Source of the DNA: Actinacidiphila acidipaludis
Lineage (GTDB): Bacteria; Actinomycetota; Actinomycetes; Streptomycetales; Streptomycetaceae
Direction: 5' to 3'
Assembly: GCF_019890725.1 (NCBI RefSeq)
Contig: NZ_JAINZZ010000009.1
Coordinates: 1-64,000, forward strand
DNA length: 64,000 nt
The notes below the pieces were generated by a model that made no database searches, was not told the DNA's origin, and saw only the letters and a program-made list of their open reading frames with translations. Position 1 is the stretch's first letter; every line of letters starts with the position of its first letter. Position numbers and translations under genes: made by a program. This document shows positions 1 to 10,248 of the stretch, in pieces.

Positions 1-303
1 CCCCTGCTTGCGCAGGTACATCACGACCGGCTCGTCGTGCTCCGAGGAGACGACCAGCTGCTTGATGTTGAGGATGACGTCGGTGACGTCCTCCTTGACG
101 CCCGGCACGGTGGTGAACTCGTGCAGGACCCCGTCGACCCGGATCGAGGTGACGGCGGCACCCGGGATCGAGGACAGGAGCGTACGGCGCAGGGAGTTGC
201 CGAGGGTGTAGCCGAAGCCCGGCTCCAGCGGCTCGATCACGAACCGGGAGCGGAACTCGTCGACGACCTCTTCGGTCAACGAGGGACGCTGAGCGATCAG
301 CAT
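1..303 (-). CDS. rpoA: RNA polymerase alpha subunit, N-terminal part (cut by window edge)
   Basis: The ATG lies at 303 and 101 codons are present before the window ends, so the gene is truncated by the window and not broken. The visible N-terminal domain carries the typical alpha start (MLIAQRP), the [20 protein letters not shown] assembly motif and [17 protein letters not shown]. Alpha dimerises and nucleates assembly of beta and beta-prime. It is the last readable gene of the alpha operon here, 131 nt after rpsD. Confidence 0.98.
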   Translation of the reverse strand, partial: MLIAQRPSLTEEVVDEFRSRFVIEPLEPGFGYTLGNSLRRTLLSSIPGAAVTSIRVDGVLHEFTTVPGVKEDVTDVILNIKQLVVSSEHDEPVVMYLRKQG

Positions 304-434
304 GTGTTCGGTCCTTCTGTCGTGGGCGCCCGCTATTTGACGCCCCCTGTACTACGAGGGTACGGGCGGCACGGACCGGATCCCCCGAAAGGGGCCCGGA
401 ACCGTACCGCCCGTGACCGTGAGCGCTGCTCCGT

Positions 435-1061
435 TTACTTGGAGTAGAGCTCGACGATCAGCTGCTCCTGCACCTGGGTGTCGATCACCTGGCGCTCGGG
501 CAGGCTGTGCACGAGGATCCGGAGCTTGCCGGCGTTCGCCTCCAGCCAGGCCGGGACGGTCTTCTCGCCGGCCTCGCCCTGGGCGACCTGGAACGGAACC
601 AGGCTCCGGGACGACTCGCGGACCTCGACGATGTCGTTCACGGCGACGCGAGCCGACGGGATGTCGTTCTTGCGGCCGTTGACGGTGATGTGTCCGTGAC
701 GCACCAGCTGACGGGCGTGGTCGCGGGACTTGGCGAAGCCGGCCCGGTACACCACGTTGTCGAGGCGGGACTCGAGGATGCGCAGAAGGTTCTCACCGGT
801 CTTGCCGGTCTTCTGGTTCGCTTCCTTGTAGTAGTTCACGAACTGCTTCTCGAGGACACCGTAGATACGCGCGCACTTCTGCTTCTCACGCAGCTGAAGC
901 AGGTACTCGCTGTCCTTGGTGCGCCCGCGCCCGTGCTCACCCGGGGGGTAAGGACGGATCTCGATCGGGCACTTCGCGCTCTCGCACTTAGCTCCCTTGA
1001 GGAAGAGCTTCTGCTTTTCCCGACGGCAACGCTTGCAGTCGGCCCCGGTGTAACGCGCCAT
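435..1061 (-). CDS. rpsD: 30S ribosomal protein S4
   Basis: 208 aa. Primary 16S rRNA-binding protein. The N-terminus has four cysteines (near residues 9, 12, 26 and 31) of the zinc-binding C+ form, and the S4 RNA-binding fold includes the segment SRLDNVVYRAGFAKSRDHA. It lies in the alpha operon between rpsK and rpoA. In other bacteria S4 represses this operon; no such leader structure was identified here. Confidence 0.98.
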   Translation of the reverse strand: MARYTGADCKRCRREKQKLFLKGAKCESAKCPIEIRPYPPGEHGRGRTKDSEYLLQLREKQKCARIYGVLEKQFVNYYKEANQKTGKTGENLLRILESRLDNVVYRAGFAKSRDHARQLVRHGHITVNGRKNDIPSARVAVNDIVEVRESSRSLVPFQVAQGEAGEKTVPAWLEANAGKLRILVHSLPERQVIDTQVQEQLIVELYSK

Positions 1062-1087
1062 TGTCTCGTATCTCCTGTATCAGCTGG

Positions 1088-1492
1088 TCAGACGCGGCGG
1101 CGCTTCGGCGGGCGGCAGCCGTTGTGCGGGGTCGGGGTGACGTCCTGGATGGACCCGACCTCGAGGCCGGTGGCCTGCAGCGAGCGGATCGCGGTCTCAC
1201 GGCCGGAGCCGGGACCCTTCACGAAGACGTCGACCTTGCGCATGCCGTGCTCCTGCGCGCGGCGGGCGGCCGACTCGGCGGCCATCTGCGCGGCGAAGGG
1301 GGTGGACTTGCGCGAGCCCTTGAAGCCGACGTGGCCGGCGGAGGCCCAGGAGATCACGTTGCCCTGCGGGTCGGTGATCGAGACGATGGTGTTGTTGAAC
1401 GTGCTCTTGATGTGGGCGTGCCCGTGAGCGACGTTCTTCTTTTCCTTGCGGCGCACCTTCTTGACTGCGCCCTGACGGCCCTTAGGAGGCAT
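1088..1492 (-). CDS. rpsK: 30S ribosomal protein S11
   Basis: 134 aa with the lysine-rich N-terminus and the conserved segments [20 protein letters not shown] and the C-terminal PPKRRRV. It binds 16S rRNA in the platform beside S18 and S21. It sits 70 nt after rpsM and 26 nt before rpsD in the usual alpha-operon order. Confidence 0.98.
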   Translation of the reverse strand: MPPKGRQGAVKKVRRKEKKNVAHGHAHIKSTFNNTIVSITDPQGNVISWASAGHVGFKGSRKSTPFAAQMAAESAARRAQEHGMRKVDVFVKGPGSGRETAIRSLQATGLEVGSIQDVTPTPHNGCRPPKRRRV

Positions 1493-1562
1493 GTCCTGGT
1501 TTCTCCCGGTGGAGGTGGTCGGTCCTACAGCGAAGACCGCTTATGGCGTGGTCCGCTGAGGA

Positions 1563-1943
1563 CTACTTCTTGCCCGGCTTCTTCTTGCCGGCGATCGCGC
1601 GACGCGGGCCCTTACGGGTGCGGGCGTTGGTGTGAGTGCGCTGGCCGTGCACCGGCAGGCCGCGACGGTGGCGCAGACCCTGGTAGCAGCCGATCTCGAC
1701 CTTGCGGCGGATGTCAGCCTGGATCTCGCGACGGAGGTCACCCTCGGTCTTGAAGTTGGCGTCGACGTACTCGCGCAGCTTGACGAGGTCTTCCTCGGTC
1801 AGGTCGCGGACGCGGGTGTCCGGGTTCACACCGGTTTCCTTCAGCACCTGCTGCGAGAGCGAGCGGCCGATGCCGAAGACGTAGGTGAGGGCGATCTCCA
1901 CGCGCTTCTCGCGCGGAAGGTCAACGCCTGAAAGGCGTGCCAT
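1563..1943 (-). CDS. rpsM: 30S ribosomal protein S13
   Basis: 126 aa beginning [14 protein letters not shown] with the helix-two-turn-helix segment and the basic tail ([19 protein letters not shown]) that reaches the decoding region and the subunit bridge. First S-protein of the alpha operon, 193 nt after rpmJ. That gap could hold a promoter, but none could be assigned. Confidence 0.98.
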   Translation of the reverse strand: MARLSGVDLPREKRVEIALTYVFGIGRSLSQQVLKETGVNPDTRVRDLTEEDLVKLREYVDANFKTEGDLRREIQADIRRKVEIGCYQGLRHRRGLPVHGQRTHTNARTRKGPRRAIAGKKKPGKK

Positions 1944-2136
1944 CTTCTGGGCTCCTGATGATTGCGGAGGTCTTCCACAGCACCGGATCCCGTTCGCCGT
2001 ATGAGGTACGAGTCGGGTCCCCGGCCTCCTCCGGGGGTGTCATCGCCCTGTCGTGCCCAGGGGCGGGGCGATGGGTGCTGCGTATGTACATGTTGTGCGT
2101 CGCGCGAAGTCTGCGAATGCAGGTCGGTCGGTCGCG

Positions 2137-2250
2137 TCAGCCCTGGCGCTGCTTGTGGCGCAGGTTGTCGCAGATGACCATGACCCGGCCGTGACGGCGG
2201 ATCACCTTGCACTTGTCGCAGATCTTCTTGACGCTCGGCTTGACCTTCAT
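2137..2250 (-). CDS. rpmJ: 50S ribosomal protein L36
   Basis: 37 aa starting [23 protein letters not shown] at 2250, TGA at 2137-2139. The zinc ligands Cys11, Cys14, Cys27 and His32 are all present, so this is the zinc-containing C+ form. It lies 28 nt after infA, which is the standard infA-rpmJ-rpsM order. Confidence 0.97.
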   Translation of the reverse strand: MKVKPSVKKICDKCKVIRRHGRVMVICDNLRHKQRQG

Positions 2251-2278
2251 GGGTCTGAGGTTCTCCGGGTCGTGAGAT

Positions 2279-2500
2279 CTACTTGTATCGGTAGACGATC
2301 CGTCCGCGCGTCAGGTCGTAGGGAGACAGCTCCACGACGACCCGGTCATCCGGCAGGATCCGGATGTAGTGCATCCGCATCTTGCCGCTGATGTGCGCGA
2401 GGACCTTGTGACCGTTCTGCAGCTCCACCTTGAACATCGCGTTCGGCAGAGACTCGATCACGGTGCCCTCGATTTCGATGGCGCCTTGCTTTTTGGCCAT
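2279..2500 (-). CDS. infA: Translation initiation factor IF-1
   Basis: 73 aa, a single S1-type OB-fold ([20 protein letters not shown] ... [10 protein letters not shown]). It binds the 30S A site and assists IF-2 and IF-3. ATG at 2500 is preceded by a purine-rich stretch. It lies 153 nt downstream of map. Confidence 0.98.
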   Translation of the reverse strand: MAKKQGAIEIEGTVIESLPNAMFKVELQNGHKVLAHISGKMRMHYIRILPDDRVVVELSPYDLTRGRIVYRYK

Positions 2501-2653
2501 GTCCTGCTTTCGGGATCGGCTACCGGGGTCGGCTCCGGACATGCCGGAAGACACGCGGGGCCGACGTATGAGTCTACGCGAGGCTTCGCCGAAACACGAA
2601 TCGGGAAGTCTGCCCACGCAGAGTGATCGCTACGCCTCCCGGGGGGCGCGGCG

Positions 2654-3490
2654 TCAGGCGAGCGGGTCGGGTGCCGCGGTGATGCCGAACTCGGCGAGCT
2701 TGGCCCTGCCGCCGTCGGGCGCGGTCAGCACCAGGGGACCCTGCTCGGTCAGCGCGATGGAGTGCTCCCAGTGCGAGGACCAGGAGCCGTCGTCGGACTT
2801 CACCGTCCACTCGTCCTCGAGCACGTGGGTGTGCGGGGAGCCGAGGGTCACCATCGGCTCGATCGCCAGGCATACCCCGGGGACCAGCTTGATCCCGCGG
2901 CCGCGCTTCTTGGTGACGTAGTTCAGCAGGTGCGGGTCCATGTGCATCTGGCTGCCGATGCCGTGGCCGCCGTACTCCTCGACGATGCCGTACTTGCCGG
3001 TGGCCGGCCGCGGCTGGCGGCGGATGTAGGTCTCGACGGCGCGGGAGATGTCCTCCAGCCGGTTGCCCTTGCGGAACGCGGCGATGCCGGCCCACATGGA
3101 CTCCTCGGTGACCCGGCTCAGCTCGATCAGCTCGGGCGCGTGGCCGGACCCGACGAAGCAGGTGAAGGCCGCGTCGCCGTGCCAGCCGTCGACGATCGCG
3201 CCGGCGTCGATGGCGATGATGTCGCCGTCCTTGAGCACGGTCTCGCGGTCGGGGATGCCGTGCACGACGACGTCGTTGACCGAGGTGCAGATGTTCCCGG
3301 GGAAGCCGCCGTAGCCGAGGAAGTTGGGCTTGGCGCCGTGGTCGGCGATCACCTTGGCGGCGATCTCGTCCAGGTCCTTGGTGCTGGCGCCGGGCACCGC
3401 GGCAGCGCGCGTCGCCTCGTGGATCGCCGCGACGACCAGCCCGGCCGCACGCATCTTCGCGATCTGCTCCGGGGTCTTGATCTCCACCAT
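2654..3490 (-). CDS. map: Methionine aminopeptidase, type I
   Basis: 278 aa from the ATG at 3490 (GAGGAAGG upstream); an in-frame upstream extension lacks family similarity. It removes the initiator methionine after deformylation. The M24 metal ligands are visible: the two aspartates in IAIDAGAIVDGWHGDAA, the histidine in GGHGIGSQMH, and glutamates in LAIEPMVT and LTEQGPL. It follows adk, as in most actinobacteria. Confidence 0.97.
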   Translation of the reverse strand: MVEIKTPEQIAKMRAAGLVVAAIHEATRAAAVPGASTKDLDEIAAKVIADHGAKPNFLGYGGFPGNICTSVNDVVVHGIPDRETVLKDGDIIAIDAGAIVDGWHGDAAFTCFVGSGHAPELIELSRVTEESMWAGIAAFRKGNRLEDISRAVETYIRRQPRPATGKYGIVEEYGGHGIGSQMHMDPHLLNYVTKKRGRGIKLVPGVCLAIEPMVTLGSPHTHVLEDEWTVKSDDGSWSSHWEHSIALTEQGPLVLTAPDGGRAKLAEFGITAAPDPLA

Positions 3491-3642
3491 CGCGGCTGAC
3501 GCCTTCCTCACCCTGTACCGGCCCCGGGAGACCGGGGTTTCCTGCCTGTTCAACCATACGGCCGTGGCGCCCTCGCGGGCACCACGGCCGTATGCCGTGC
3601 TCTCTCTCCGGCCGGCCCCGCCGGGGCCGGCACCGCGCGCGG

Positions 3643-4296
3643 CTACTCGCCGCGGTGCAGGGCCGCCATGGCCCGCTGCGTCACCTCGGCCACCGCGCCG
3701 AGCGCGGAGATGGTGACCACGAGGTTCTGCTGCTTGTAGTAGTCGATGATCGGCTCGGTCTCGCGGTGGTAGACCTCGAGACGGTTGCGCACCTTGTCCG
3801 GGGTGTCGTCCGAGCGCTGGTACAGCTCACCGCCGCACGTGTCGCAGACGCCCTCGACGGCGGGAGGCGTGTAGTCGACGTGGAAGACGTGCGCGCTGTC
3901 GTTGCGGCACACCCGGCGGCCGGCGATCCGCTTGACCACCTCGTCCTCGGGGACCTCCAGGTCCAGCACGCCGTCCAGCGCGATGCCGTGGGACGCCAGG
4001 TACGCGTCCAGCGCCCGCGCCTGGAACTCGTTGCGCGGGAATCCGTCGAGCAGGAAGCCGTCTGCGGCGTCGGCCTGGTCGAGCCGGTCCTCCGCCATGC
4101 CGATGGTGACCTCGTCGGGCACCAGGTCGCCGGCGTCCATGAAGGACTTGGCCTTCTTGCCGAGGTCGGTGCCCTGGCTGATGTTGGCGCGGAACAGGTC
4201 ACCCGTGGAGATGTGCGGGATCGACAGGTTCTTGGCGAGGAACGCGGCCTGCGTCCCCTTGCCGGCGCCGGGCGGCCCGACCAGGACGATTCGCAT
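3643..4296 (-). CDS. adk: Adenylate kinase
   Basis: 217 aa. Converts ATP and AMP to two ADP. The P-loop GPPGAGKGTQA is at residues 7-17, followed by DGFPRN and a long LID with a cysteine in GRRVC and a CDTC pair, the zinc-type LID common in Gram-positives. The start overlaps the secY stop (TGATG), so the two are translationally coupled. Confidence 0.98.
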   Translation of the reverse strand: MRIVLVGPPGAGKGTQAAFLAKNLSIPHISTGDLFRANISQGTDLGKKAKSFMDAGDLVPDEVTIGMAEDRLDQADAADGFLLDGFPRNEFQARALDAYLASHGIALDGVLDLEVPEDEVVKRIAGRRVCRNDSAHVFHVDYTPPAVEGVCDTCGGELYQRSDDTPDKVRNRLEVYHRETEPIIDYYKQQNLVVTISALGAVAEVTQRAMAALHRGE

Positions 4297-5612
4297 CAGC
4301 GGAGGAACCCTTCGTAGTTACGCTGCTGGAGCTGGCTCTCGATCTGCTTCACGGTCTCCAGACCCACACCGACGATGATGAGGATGCTGGTGCCGCCCAG
4401 CGGGAAGTTGCCGTTGCTCCCGTTGAAGATCGCGATGGCGACCGTCGGAACGAGGGCGATGAGACCCAGGTACAGCGAACCCGGCCACGTGATGCGGTTG
4501 AGCACGTAACTCAGGTATTCGGCGGTGGGGCGGCCTGCCCGGATACCCGGGATGAACCCACCATACTTCTTCATATTGTCGGAGACTTCTTCGGGGTTGA
4601 AGGAGATCGCGACGTAGAAGAAGGCGAAGAAGACGATCAGCAGGAAGTAGGCGGCCATGTAGATCGGGTGGTCGCCCTTGGTCATGTTGCGGCTGATCCA
4701 CTGCGCCCAGCCGGCCGTCGATCCGGAGAACTGGACGATGAGCGCCGGGATGTAGAGCAGCGACGAGGCGAAGATGACCGGGATCACACCCGCCTGGTTG
4801 ACCTTCAGCGGAATGTAGGTCGACGTGCCGCCGTAGGAACGCCGGCCGATCATGCGCTTCGCGTACTGCACCGGGATGCGGCGCTGGGCCTGCTCGACGA
4901 AGACCACGAGGCCGACGATCGCGAGGCCGATGGCGATGACCGCGAGGAACTCGACCCAGCCGCCGGCGATCTTGCCGGAGACCTTGATCGCCCACAGCGA
5001 GCCGGGGAAGCCGGCGGCGATGGCCACGAACATCAGCAGCGACATGCCGTTGCCGACGCCGCGGTCGGTGATCAGCTCACCGAGCCACATGATCATCACG
5101 GTGCCCGCGGTCATGCAGGTCACCATGGTGATGGTGGTGAAGATCGACTGGTTCGGGACGATCTGCGAGGCCTGGGTGCAGTTCGAGAACAGGCTGCCGG
5201 AGCGGGCGGTGGCCACCAGGCCGGTGCCCTGCAGCACGGCGAGCGCCACCGTCAGGTACCGGGTGTACTGCGTGATCTTCGCGGTGCCGGCCTGGCCCTC
5301 CTTCTTGAGGGCCTCGAGACGGGGGATCACGACGGTCAGCAGCTGAAGGATGATGCTGGCCGTGATGTACGGCATGATCCCGAGCGCGAAGATCGTCAGC
5401 TGGAGCAGCGCGCCGCCGCTGAACATGTTCACCAGGCCGAAGAGGCTGTTGTTGCCCTTCGTGTCCTTGATGCACTCGTTGACCACGGTGTAGTCGACGC
5501 CCGGCACCGGCACATGCGCGCCCAGCCGGTAGACCACCACGATGCCCAGCGTGAAGAGCAGCTTCTTGCGCAGGTCGGGCGTCCTGAACGCCCGGGCGAA
5601 CGCGGTGAGCAC
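4296..5612 (-). CDS. secY: Preprotein translocase subunit SecY
   Basis: 438 aa, GTG start at 5612 (family start LTAFARAFRTPDLRKKLLFT). About ten membrane segments form the protein-conducting channel with SecE (encoded at 54.3 kb) and SecG. The cytosolic loop contains QRRIPVQYAKRM. A 222-nt gap with a strong hairpin separates it from rplO, so it may have its own promoter. Confidence 0.98.
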   Translation of the reverse strand: MLTAFARAFRTPDLRKKLLFTLGIVVVYRLGAHVPVPGVDYTVVNECIKDTKGNNSLFGLVNMFSGGALLQLTIFALGIMPYITASIILQLLTVVIPRLEALKKEGQAGTAKITQYTRYLTVALAVLQGTGLVATARSGSLFSNCTQASQIVPNQSIFTTITMVTCMTAGTVMIMWLGELITDRGVGNGMSLLMFVAIAAGFPGSLWAIKVSGKIAGGWVEFLAVIAIGLAIVGLVVFVEQAQRRIPVQYAKRMIGRRSYGGTSTYIPLKVNQAGVIPVIFASSLLYIPALIVQFSGSTAGWAQWISRNMTKGDHPIYMAAYFLLIVFFAFFYVAISFNPEEVSDNMKKYGGFIPGIRAGRPTAEYLSYVLNRITWPGSLYLGLIALVPTVAIAIFNGSNGNFPLGGTSILIIVGVGLETVKQIESQLQQRNYEGFLR

Positions 5613-5779
5613 GGTGCCTCCTGCACCCCCCGCGCCACGGCGGAAGGACGGTCTGATGAGGTTCGGGAAAGAGCAGCGTTGGCCACCTTACCGGCGAGGC
5701 GGCCCCGGTGAGAATGACCAGCCGCCCGCCAATGGCCCCGGCCCTGCCCACAGTCGGGGCACAGAAGCCGGTGAAGCGC

Positions 5780-5820
5780 CGAACCGGGGATGCCCGATGG
5801 TGCTGGACATCCCCGGTTCG
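5780..5820 (-). terminator. Hairpin between rplO and secY
   Basis: Perfect 13-bp inverted repeat, CGAACCGGGGATG at 5780-5792 against CATCCCCGGTTCG at 5808-5820, with a 15-nt loop. It begins 15 nt after the rplO stop. No clear U-tract, so it may be a partial terminator or a processing site that lowers expression of secY-adk relative to the r-protein genes. Confidence 0.6.
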
Positions 5821-5834
5821 TTGTGACACAGACC

Positions 5835-6287
5835 TCAGACGAGCTCGGTCACGCTGCCGCCGGCGGCGGCGATCTTCTCCTTGGCGGAGCCGGAGACCGC
5901 GTCGACGGTCACCTGCAGCGCCACGGAGACCTCGCCGGTGCCGAGCACCTTGACGAGCTGGTTCTTGCGCACGGCACCCTTGGCGACCAGGTCGGCCACG
6001 GTGACCTCACCACCCTCGGGGTAGAGGGAGGCGAGCTTGTCCAGGTTGACGACCTGGTACTCGGTGCGGAACGGGTTCTTGAAGCCCTTGAGCTTCGGGA
6101 GACGCATGTGGAGGGGCATCTGCCCACCCTCGAAGCGCTCCGGAACCTGGTAGCGGGCCTTGGTGCCCTTGGTGCCACGACCGGCCGTCTTGCCCTTGGA
6201 CGCCTCACCACGACCCACGCGGGTCTTGGCGGTCTTGGCGCCGGGGGCCGGACGGAGGTTGTGGATCTTGATCGGGTTGTCACCCAT
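5835..6287 (-). CDS. rplO: 50S ribosomal protein L15
   Basis: 150 aa with the glycine/basic N-terminal extension ([19 protein letters not shown]) that winds through 23S rRNA and the C-terminal SVTELV. It starts 2 nt after rpmD and is the last r-protein gene before secY. Confidence 0.98.
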   Translation of the reverse strand: MGDNPIKIHNLRPAPGAKTAKTRVGRGEASKGKTAGRGTKGTKARYQVPERFEGGQMPLHMRLPKLKGFKNPFRTEYQVVNLDKLASLYPEGGEVTVADLVAKGAVRKNQLVKVLGTGEVSVALQVTVDAVSGSAKEKIAAAGGSVTELV

Positions 6288-6289
6288 GA

Positions 6290-6472
6290 TCAGTCGACCT
6301 CCTCGACCGTGACGAGGTGGCGGACGGTGTGGACCATGCCGCGGATCTCCGGGCGGTCCTCCTTGACCACCACGTCGTTCAGCCGCTTCAGGCCGAGCGA
6401 GCGCAGGGTGTCACGGTGGTTCTGCTTGCTGCCGATGTAGGACTTGGTCTGGGTGACCTTCAGACGCGCCAT
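6290..6472 (-). CDS. rpmD: 50S ribosomal protein L30
   Basis: 60 aa ([20 protein letters not shown] ... VTVEEVD). ATG overlaps the rpsE stop by one base, so the pair is translationally coupled. Short bacterial L30 of usual length. Confidence 0.97.
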   Translation of the reverse strand: MARLKVTQTKSYIGSKQNHRDTLRSLGLKRLNDVVVKEDRPEIRGMVHTVRHLVTVEEVD

Positions 6473-7077
6473 CAGACACCCACCCCGGCACGCGCACGCA
6501 GCAGGGCCGCCGGCGCGACGTCCTCGATCGGCAGACCACGACGGGCCGCGATCTCCTCGGGCCGCTGCAGGCCCTGGAGCGCCGCCACCGTGGCGTGCAC
6601 GATGTTGATCGCGTTGTCCGAGCCGAGGCTCTTGGACAGCACGTCGTGGATGCCCGCGCACTCCAGCACGGCACGCACCGGGCCACCGGCGATCACACCG
6701 GTACCGGGGGAAGCCGGCTTGAGCAGGACGACGCCCGCGGCCTTCTCGCCCTGGATGGGGTGCGGGATGGTGCCCTGGATACGGGGGACCTTGAAGAAGT
6801 GCTTCTTGGCCTCCTCAACACCCTTGGCGATGGCGGCCGGCACCTCCTTGGCCTTGCCGTAGCCGACACCCACGGTGCCGTCACCGTCGCCCACCACGAC
6901 CAGCGCGGTGAAGCTGAAGCGACGACCACCCTTCACAACCTTGGCGACGCGGTTGATCGCGACGACCCGCTCGACGTAAGCGGTCTTCTCGGCCTGCTGG
7001 CCGCCGTCCCGCCTGTCCTTACGGTCCCGTCGCTCGCCGCCACCGGCACCGCTTCCGCGGCGCTGGGGTCCAGCCAT
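6472..7077 (-). CDS. rpsE: 30S ribosomal protein S5
   Basis: 201 aa. The N-terminal actinobacterial extension is Gly/Arg/Asp rich, followed by the double-stranded RNA-binding domain ([20 protein letters not shown]) and the [11 protein letters not shown] loop. It contributes to decoding fidelity with S4. It lies 44 nt after rplR. Confidence 0.98.
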   Translation of the reverse strand: MAGPQRRGSGAGGGERRDRKDRRDGGQQAEKTAYVERVVAINRVAKVVKGGRRFSFTALVVVGDGDGTVGVGYGKAKEVPAAIAKGVEEAKKHFFKVPRIQGTIPHPIQGEKAAGVVLLKPASPGTGVIAGGPVRAVLECAGIHDVLSKSLGSDNAINIVHATVAALQGLQRPEEIAARRGLPIEDVAPAALLRARAGVGV

Positions 7078-7121
7078 TGGAATTACCTCTCTATCGTTTT
7101 CCGCTAGCTAACGGAACCGGC

Positions 7122-7505
7122 TCAGAACTTCAGGCCGGCTTCGCGGGCGGCGTCCGCCAGGGCGGCGATGCGCCCCGCGTACTGGTTGCCGCCACGGTCG
7201 AACACGACAGCCTCGACGCCCTTGGCCTTGGCACGCTCGGCCACGAGCTGGCCGACCTGCTTCGCCTTGGCGCTCTTGTCGCCTTCGCCGCCGCGGATGG
7301 ACGTGTCGAGGGTCGACGCCGACGCGAGCGTGTGGCCCGCGAGGTCGTCGATGACCTGCGCCACGATGCCGCGGTTGGACCGCGTCACCACCAGGCGCGG
7401 GCGCTCGGCCGTACCCGAGATCCGCTTGCGGACCCGGATGTGGCGGCGCTTGAGAGCGGCACCCTTGTAGGCCTTGCCCTTGGCGATCTTCACACCGTAT
7501 GCCAT
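7122..7505 (-). CDS. rplR: 50S ribosomal protein L18
   Basis: 127 aa, 5S rRNA-binding protein with [20 protein letters not shown] near the N-terminus and the closing [10 protein letters not shown]. It follows rplF by 2 nt in the spc operon. Confidence 0.98.
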   Translation of the reverse strand: MAYGVKIAKGKAYKGAALKRRHIRVRKRISGTAERPRLVVTRSNRGIVAQVIDDLAGHTLASASTLDTSIRGGEGDKSAKAKQVGQLVAERAKAKGVEAVVFDRGGNQYAGRIAALADAAREAGLKF

Positions 7506-7507
7506 GG

Positions 7508-8047
7508 CTACTTACCAGCCTTTCCGACCTTGCGGCGGATGACCTCGCCGGCGTACTTGACGCCCTTGGCCTTGTACGGGTCGGGCTTCCGCAGCTTGCG
7601 GATGTTGGCGGCCACCTCGCCGACCTTCTGCTTGTCGATGCCCTCGACCGTGAACTTGGTGGGGGACTCGACCTTGAAGGAGATCCCCTCGGGGGCCTCG
7701 ACGAGGATCGGGTGGCTGTAGCCCAGCGCGAACTCCAGGTTGGAGCCCTTCGCCTGGACGCGGTAGCCGACACCGCTGATCTCGAGCGCCTTGCTGTAGC
7801 CCGCGGTCACGCCGGTGATCATGTTCGCCACCAGCGTGCGGGACAGGCCGTGCAGGGCCTTCGAGACACGCTCGTCGTTCGGACGGGTGACGAGCAGGGT
7901 GCCGTCCTCGCCCTTTGCGATCTCGATCGGCGCGGCGACGGTGTGGGTGAGCGAGCCCTTGGGGCCCTTCACCGCGACCGTGCGGCCGTCGATGGTGACG
8001 TCCACTCCGGCGGGAACCGAGATGGGCAGCTTGCCGATGCGCGACAT
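7508..8047 (-). CDS. rplF: 50S ribosomal protein L6
   Basis: 179 aa, two tandem L6 folds, beginning [17 protein letters not shown] with the C-terminal signature [13 protein letters not shown]. It binds near the sarcin-ricin loop. Spaced 21 nt from rpsH. Confidence 0.98.
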   Translation of the reverse strand: MSRIGKLPISVPAGVDVTIDGRTVAVKGPKGSLTHTVAAPIEIAKGEDGTLLVTRPNDERVSKALHGLSRTLVANMITGVTAGYSKALEISGVGYRVQAKGSNLEFALGYSHPILVEAPEGISFKVESPTKFTVEGIDKQKVGEVAANIRKLRKPDPYKAKGVKYAGEVIRRKVGKAGK

Positions 8048-8068
8048 TGCTATACCTCGCTTTCCCGG

Positions 8069-8467
8069 TTACCAGACGTAGGCGAGGACTTCCCCACCCA
8101 CGCCCTTCTTCTGCGCCTGCTGGCCGGTGAGCAGACCGTGCGACGTGGAGATGATCGCCACGCCCAGGCCGCCGAGCACCTTCGGCAGGTTGGTGGACTT
8201 TGCGTAGACCCGCAGACCCGGCTTGCTGATCCGCTTGATGCCGGCGATCGAACGCTCGCGGTTGGGGCCGAACTTCAGCTCGAGGACGAGGTTCTTGCCG
8301 ACCTCGGCGTCCTCGACCTTCCAGCCGGTGATGTAGCCCTCCTGCTGGAGGATCTCCGCGATGTGCGACTTGATCTTGCTGAACGGCATCACGACATCGT
8401 CGTGGTATGCCGAGTTCGCGTTCCGCAGACGCGTCAGCATGTCTGCGATGGGGTCGGTCATGGTCAT
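8069..8467 (-). CDS. rpsH: 30S ribosomal protein S8
   Basis: 132 aa from [17 protein letters not shown] to GGEVLAYVW, with the [12 protein letters not shown]-binding motif. In enterobacteria S8 represses the spc operon. Here a 226-nt gap without a recognisable gene separates it from rpsN. Confidence 0.98.
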   Translation of the reverse strand: MTMTDPIADMLTRLRNANSAYHDDVVMPFSKIKSHIAEILQQEGYITGWKVEDAEVGKNLVLELKFGPNRERSIAGIKRISKPGLRVYAKSTNLPKVLGGLGVAIISTSHGLLTGQQAQKKGVGGEVLAYVW

Positions 8468-8693
8468 GAGTTGGCCCTGGGCCTCTCTCGCCGGGGTTTC
8501 CAGGTGCTCCGTCCCTCTCCCCGAGAGGTACCCGCGGGGCGGGTACGTCGGGACGGGTGCGATGCGGTGGACCTACGGCGTAGTAAGTCGATGCGGGCGG
8601 CGAGCGCCCAACCCTTCTACCCTACGGGATGAAAGGCTGGGGTCTCGCCGGCCATCTGCTTACCGAGAGCTTCCGGGAATCCCCTGTCGGGGA

Positions 8694-8879
8694 CTACCAG
8701 GAGCTCTTGGTCACGCCCGGCAGCTCGCCGCGGTGAGCCATCTCACGAAGGCACACACGGCACAGGCCGAACTTGCGGTACACGGAGTGCGGCCGGCCAC
8801 AGCGCTGGCAGCGGTTGTAGGCGCGCACAGCGAACTTGGGCTTGCGAGCGGCCTTGGCAATGAGAGCCTTCTTCGCCAC
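8694..8879 (-). CDS. rpsN: 30S ribosomal protein S14, zinc-binding type
   Basis: 61 aa, the short type with the [20 protein letters not shown] zinc ribbon. Streptomyces usually keep a longer cysteine-free S14 elsewhere for zinc limitation; this operon copy is the zinc-dependent one. It lies 3 nt after rplE. Confidence 0.97.
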   Translation of the reverse strand: MAKKALIAKAARKPKFAVRAYNRCQRCGRPHSVYRKFGLCRVCLREMAHRGELPGVTKSSW

Positions 8880-8882
8880 GGC

Positions 8883-9443
8883 TCACGCCTCCTTGAACGG
8901 GAAGCCGAGGTGACGAAGGAGCGCGCGGCCCTCAGCGTCGTTGGTCGCCGTGGTGACCACGGTGATGTCCATACCCCGGACGCGGTCGATCTTGTCCTGG
9001 TCGATCTCGTGGAACATGACCTGCTCCGTGAGACCGAAGGTGTAGTTGCCGCGGCCGTCGAACTGCTTGGGGGACAGACCGCGGAAGTCGCGGATGCGCG
9101 GGAGCGCGAGCGACAGCAGGCGGTCCAGGAACTCCCACATGCGGTCACCGCGGAGGGTGACGTGGGCACCGATCGGCTGACCCTCACGCAGCTTGAACTG
9201 CGCGATGGACTTACGGGCCTTGGTGACCTGCGGCTTCTGGCCGGTGATCGTGGCGAGGTCGCGGATGGCGCCCTCGATCAGCTTGGAGTCGCGGGCGGCG
9301 TCGCCCACACCCATGTTGACCACGATCTTGGTGAGACCGGGGATCTGCATGACGTTCTCGTACTTGAACTCGTCACGCAGCTTGCCCGCGATCTCCTCGC
9401 GGTAGCGCGTCTTCAGACGCGGTGCCGTAGTGGTGGCAGTCAT
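8883..9443 (-). CDS. rplE: 50S ribosomal protein L5
   Basis: 186 aa, 5S rRNA-binding protein of the central protuberance, with [16 protein letters not shown] and [12 protein letters not shown]. Its ATG overlaps the rplX stop by one base. Confidence 0.98.
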   Translation of the reverse strand: MTATTTAPRLKTRYREEIAGKLRDEFKYENVMQIPGLTKIVVNMGVGDAARDSKLIEGAIRDLATITGQKPQVTKARKSIAQFKLREGQPIGAHVTLRGDRMWEFLDRLLSLALPRIRDFRGLSPKQFDGRGNYTFGLTEQVMFHEIDQDKIDRVRGMDITVVTTATNDAEGRALLRHLGFPFKEA

Positions 9444-9766
9444 CAGATGTCCTCACCGGTCCGCTTGGCAACACGGATCTTGTTGCCCTCGTCGTCGAAG
9501 CGGTAGCCGACGCGGGTCACGACCTTCTTGCCGTCCTTCTCAACAACCAGCTGCACGTTGCTGATGTGGATCGGCGCCTCGGTGGTGATGATGCCGCCGG
9601 TCTTGGAACCGCGGTCGGTCTGGCCGGCCTTGGTGTGCTTCTTGACCCGGTTGACACCCTCGACCAGGACGCGGTCCTGAGCCGGGTAGGCCACGATGAC
9701 CTTGCCCTGCTTGCCCTTGTCCTTACCGGTGATGACCTGGACCAGGTCGCCCTTCTTGATCTTCAT
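9443..9766 (-). CDS. rplX: 50S ribosomal protein L24
   Basis: 107 aa starting [20 protein letters not shown], a KOW motif. Early assembly protein of the 50S subunit near the exit tunnel. It starts 3 nt after rplN and is coupled to rplE. Confidence 0.98.
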   Translation of the reverse strand: MKIKKGDLVQVITGKDKGKQGKVIVAYPAQDRVLVEGVNRVKKHTKAGQTDRGSKTGGIITTEAPIHISNVQLVVEKDGKKVVTRVGYRFDDEGNKIRVAKRTGEDI

Positions 9767-9769
9767 CGG

Positions 9770-10138
9770 TTACAGCACCTCCGGCGCGAGCGAGACGATC
9801 TTCATGAACTTCTTCTCGCGCAGCTCACGGCCCACCGGGCCGAAGATACGGGTGCCACGCGGGTCGCCATCGTTCTTGAGGATGACGGCCGCGTTCTCGT
9901 CGAAGCGGATGTACGAGCCGTCGGCACGGCGGCGCTCCTTGACGGTGCGCACGACGACAGCCTTGACGACCTCGCCCTTCTTCACGTTGCCACCGGGGAT
10001 CGCGTCCTTGACGGTGGCGACGATGACGTCACCGATGCCCGCGTAGCGGCGACCCGAGCCACCGAGAACACGGATGCAAAGGATCTCCTTGGCACCAGTG
10101 TTGTCGGCGACGCGAAGTCGCGACTCCTGCTGGATCAC
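9770..10138 (-). CDS. rplN: 50S ribosomal protein L14
   Basis: 122 aa ([20 protein letters not shown] ... ARKI region replaced by [14 protein letters not shown]). It lies on the subunit interface, binds L19, and contacts 16S rRNA in an intersubunit bridge. Separated from rpsQ by a 110-nt gap that contains a hairpin. Confidence 0.98.
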   Translation of the reverse strand: MIQQESRLRVADNTGAKEILCIRVLGGSGRRYAGIGDVIVATVKDAIPGGNVKKGEVVKAVVVRTVKERRRADGSYIRFDENAAVILKNDGDPRGTRIFGPVGRELREKKFMKIVSLAPEVL

Positions 10139-10214
10139 GTCTATCTCCTGTTTGTCGCGTCGGTTCCCGGCGGGGGCGTGTTGCCACGCCCACCGCCGAG
10201 CCTGACGGAACGGT

Positions 10215-10236
10215 CCTGAGCGGACACCCGCTCAGG
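10215..10236 (-). terminator. Intercistronic hairpin after rpsQ
   Basis: Perfect 9-bp stem CCTGAGCGG/CCGCTCAGG with an ACAC loop, 12 nt downstream of the rpsQ stop and upstream of rplN. It has no U-tract. It could be an attenuator or an RNA-processing site within the S10-spc transcript. Confidence 0.45.
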
Positions 10237-10248
10237 GATTACTCGGCC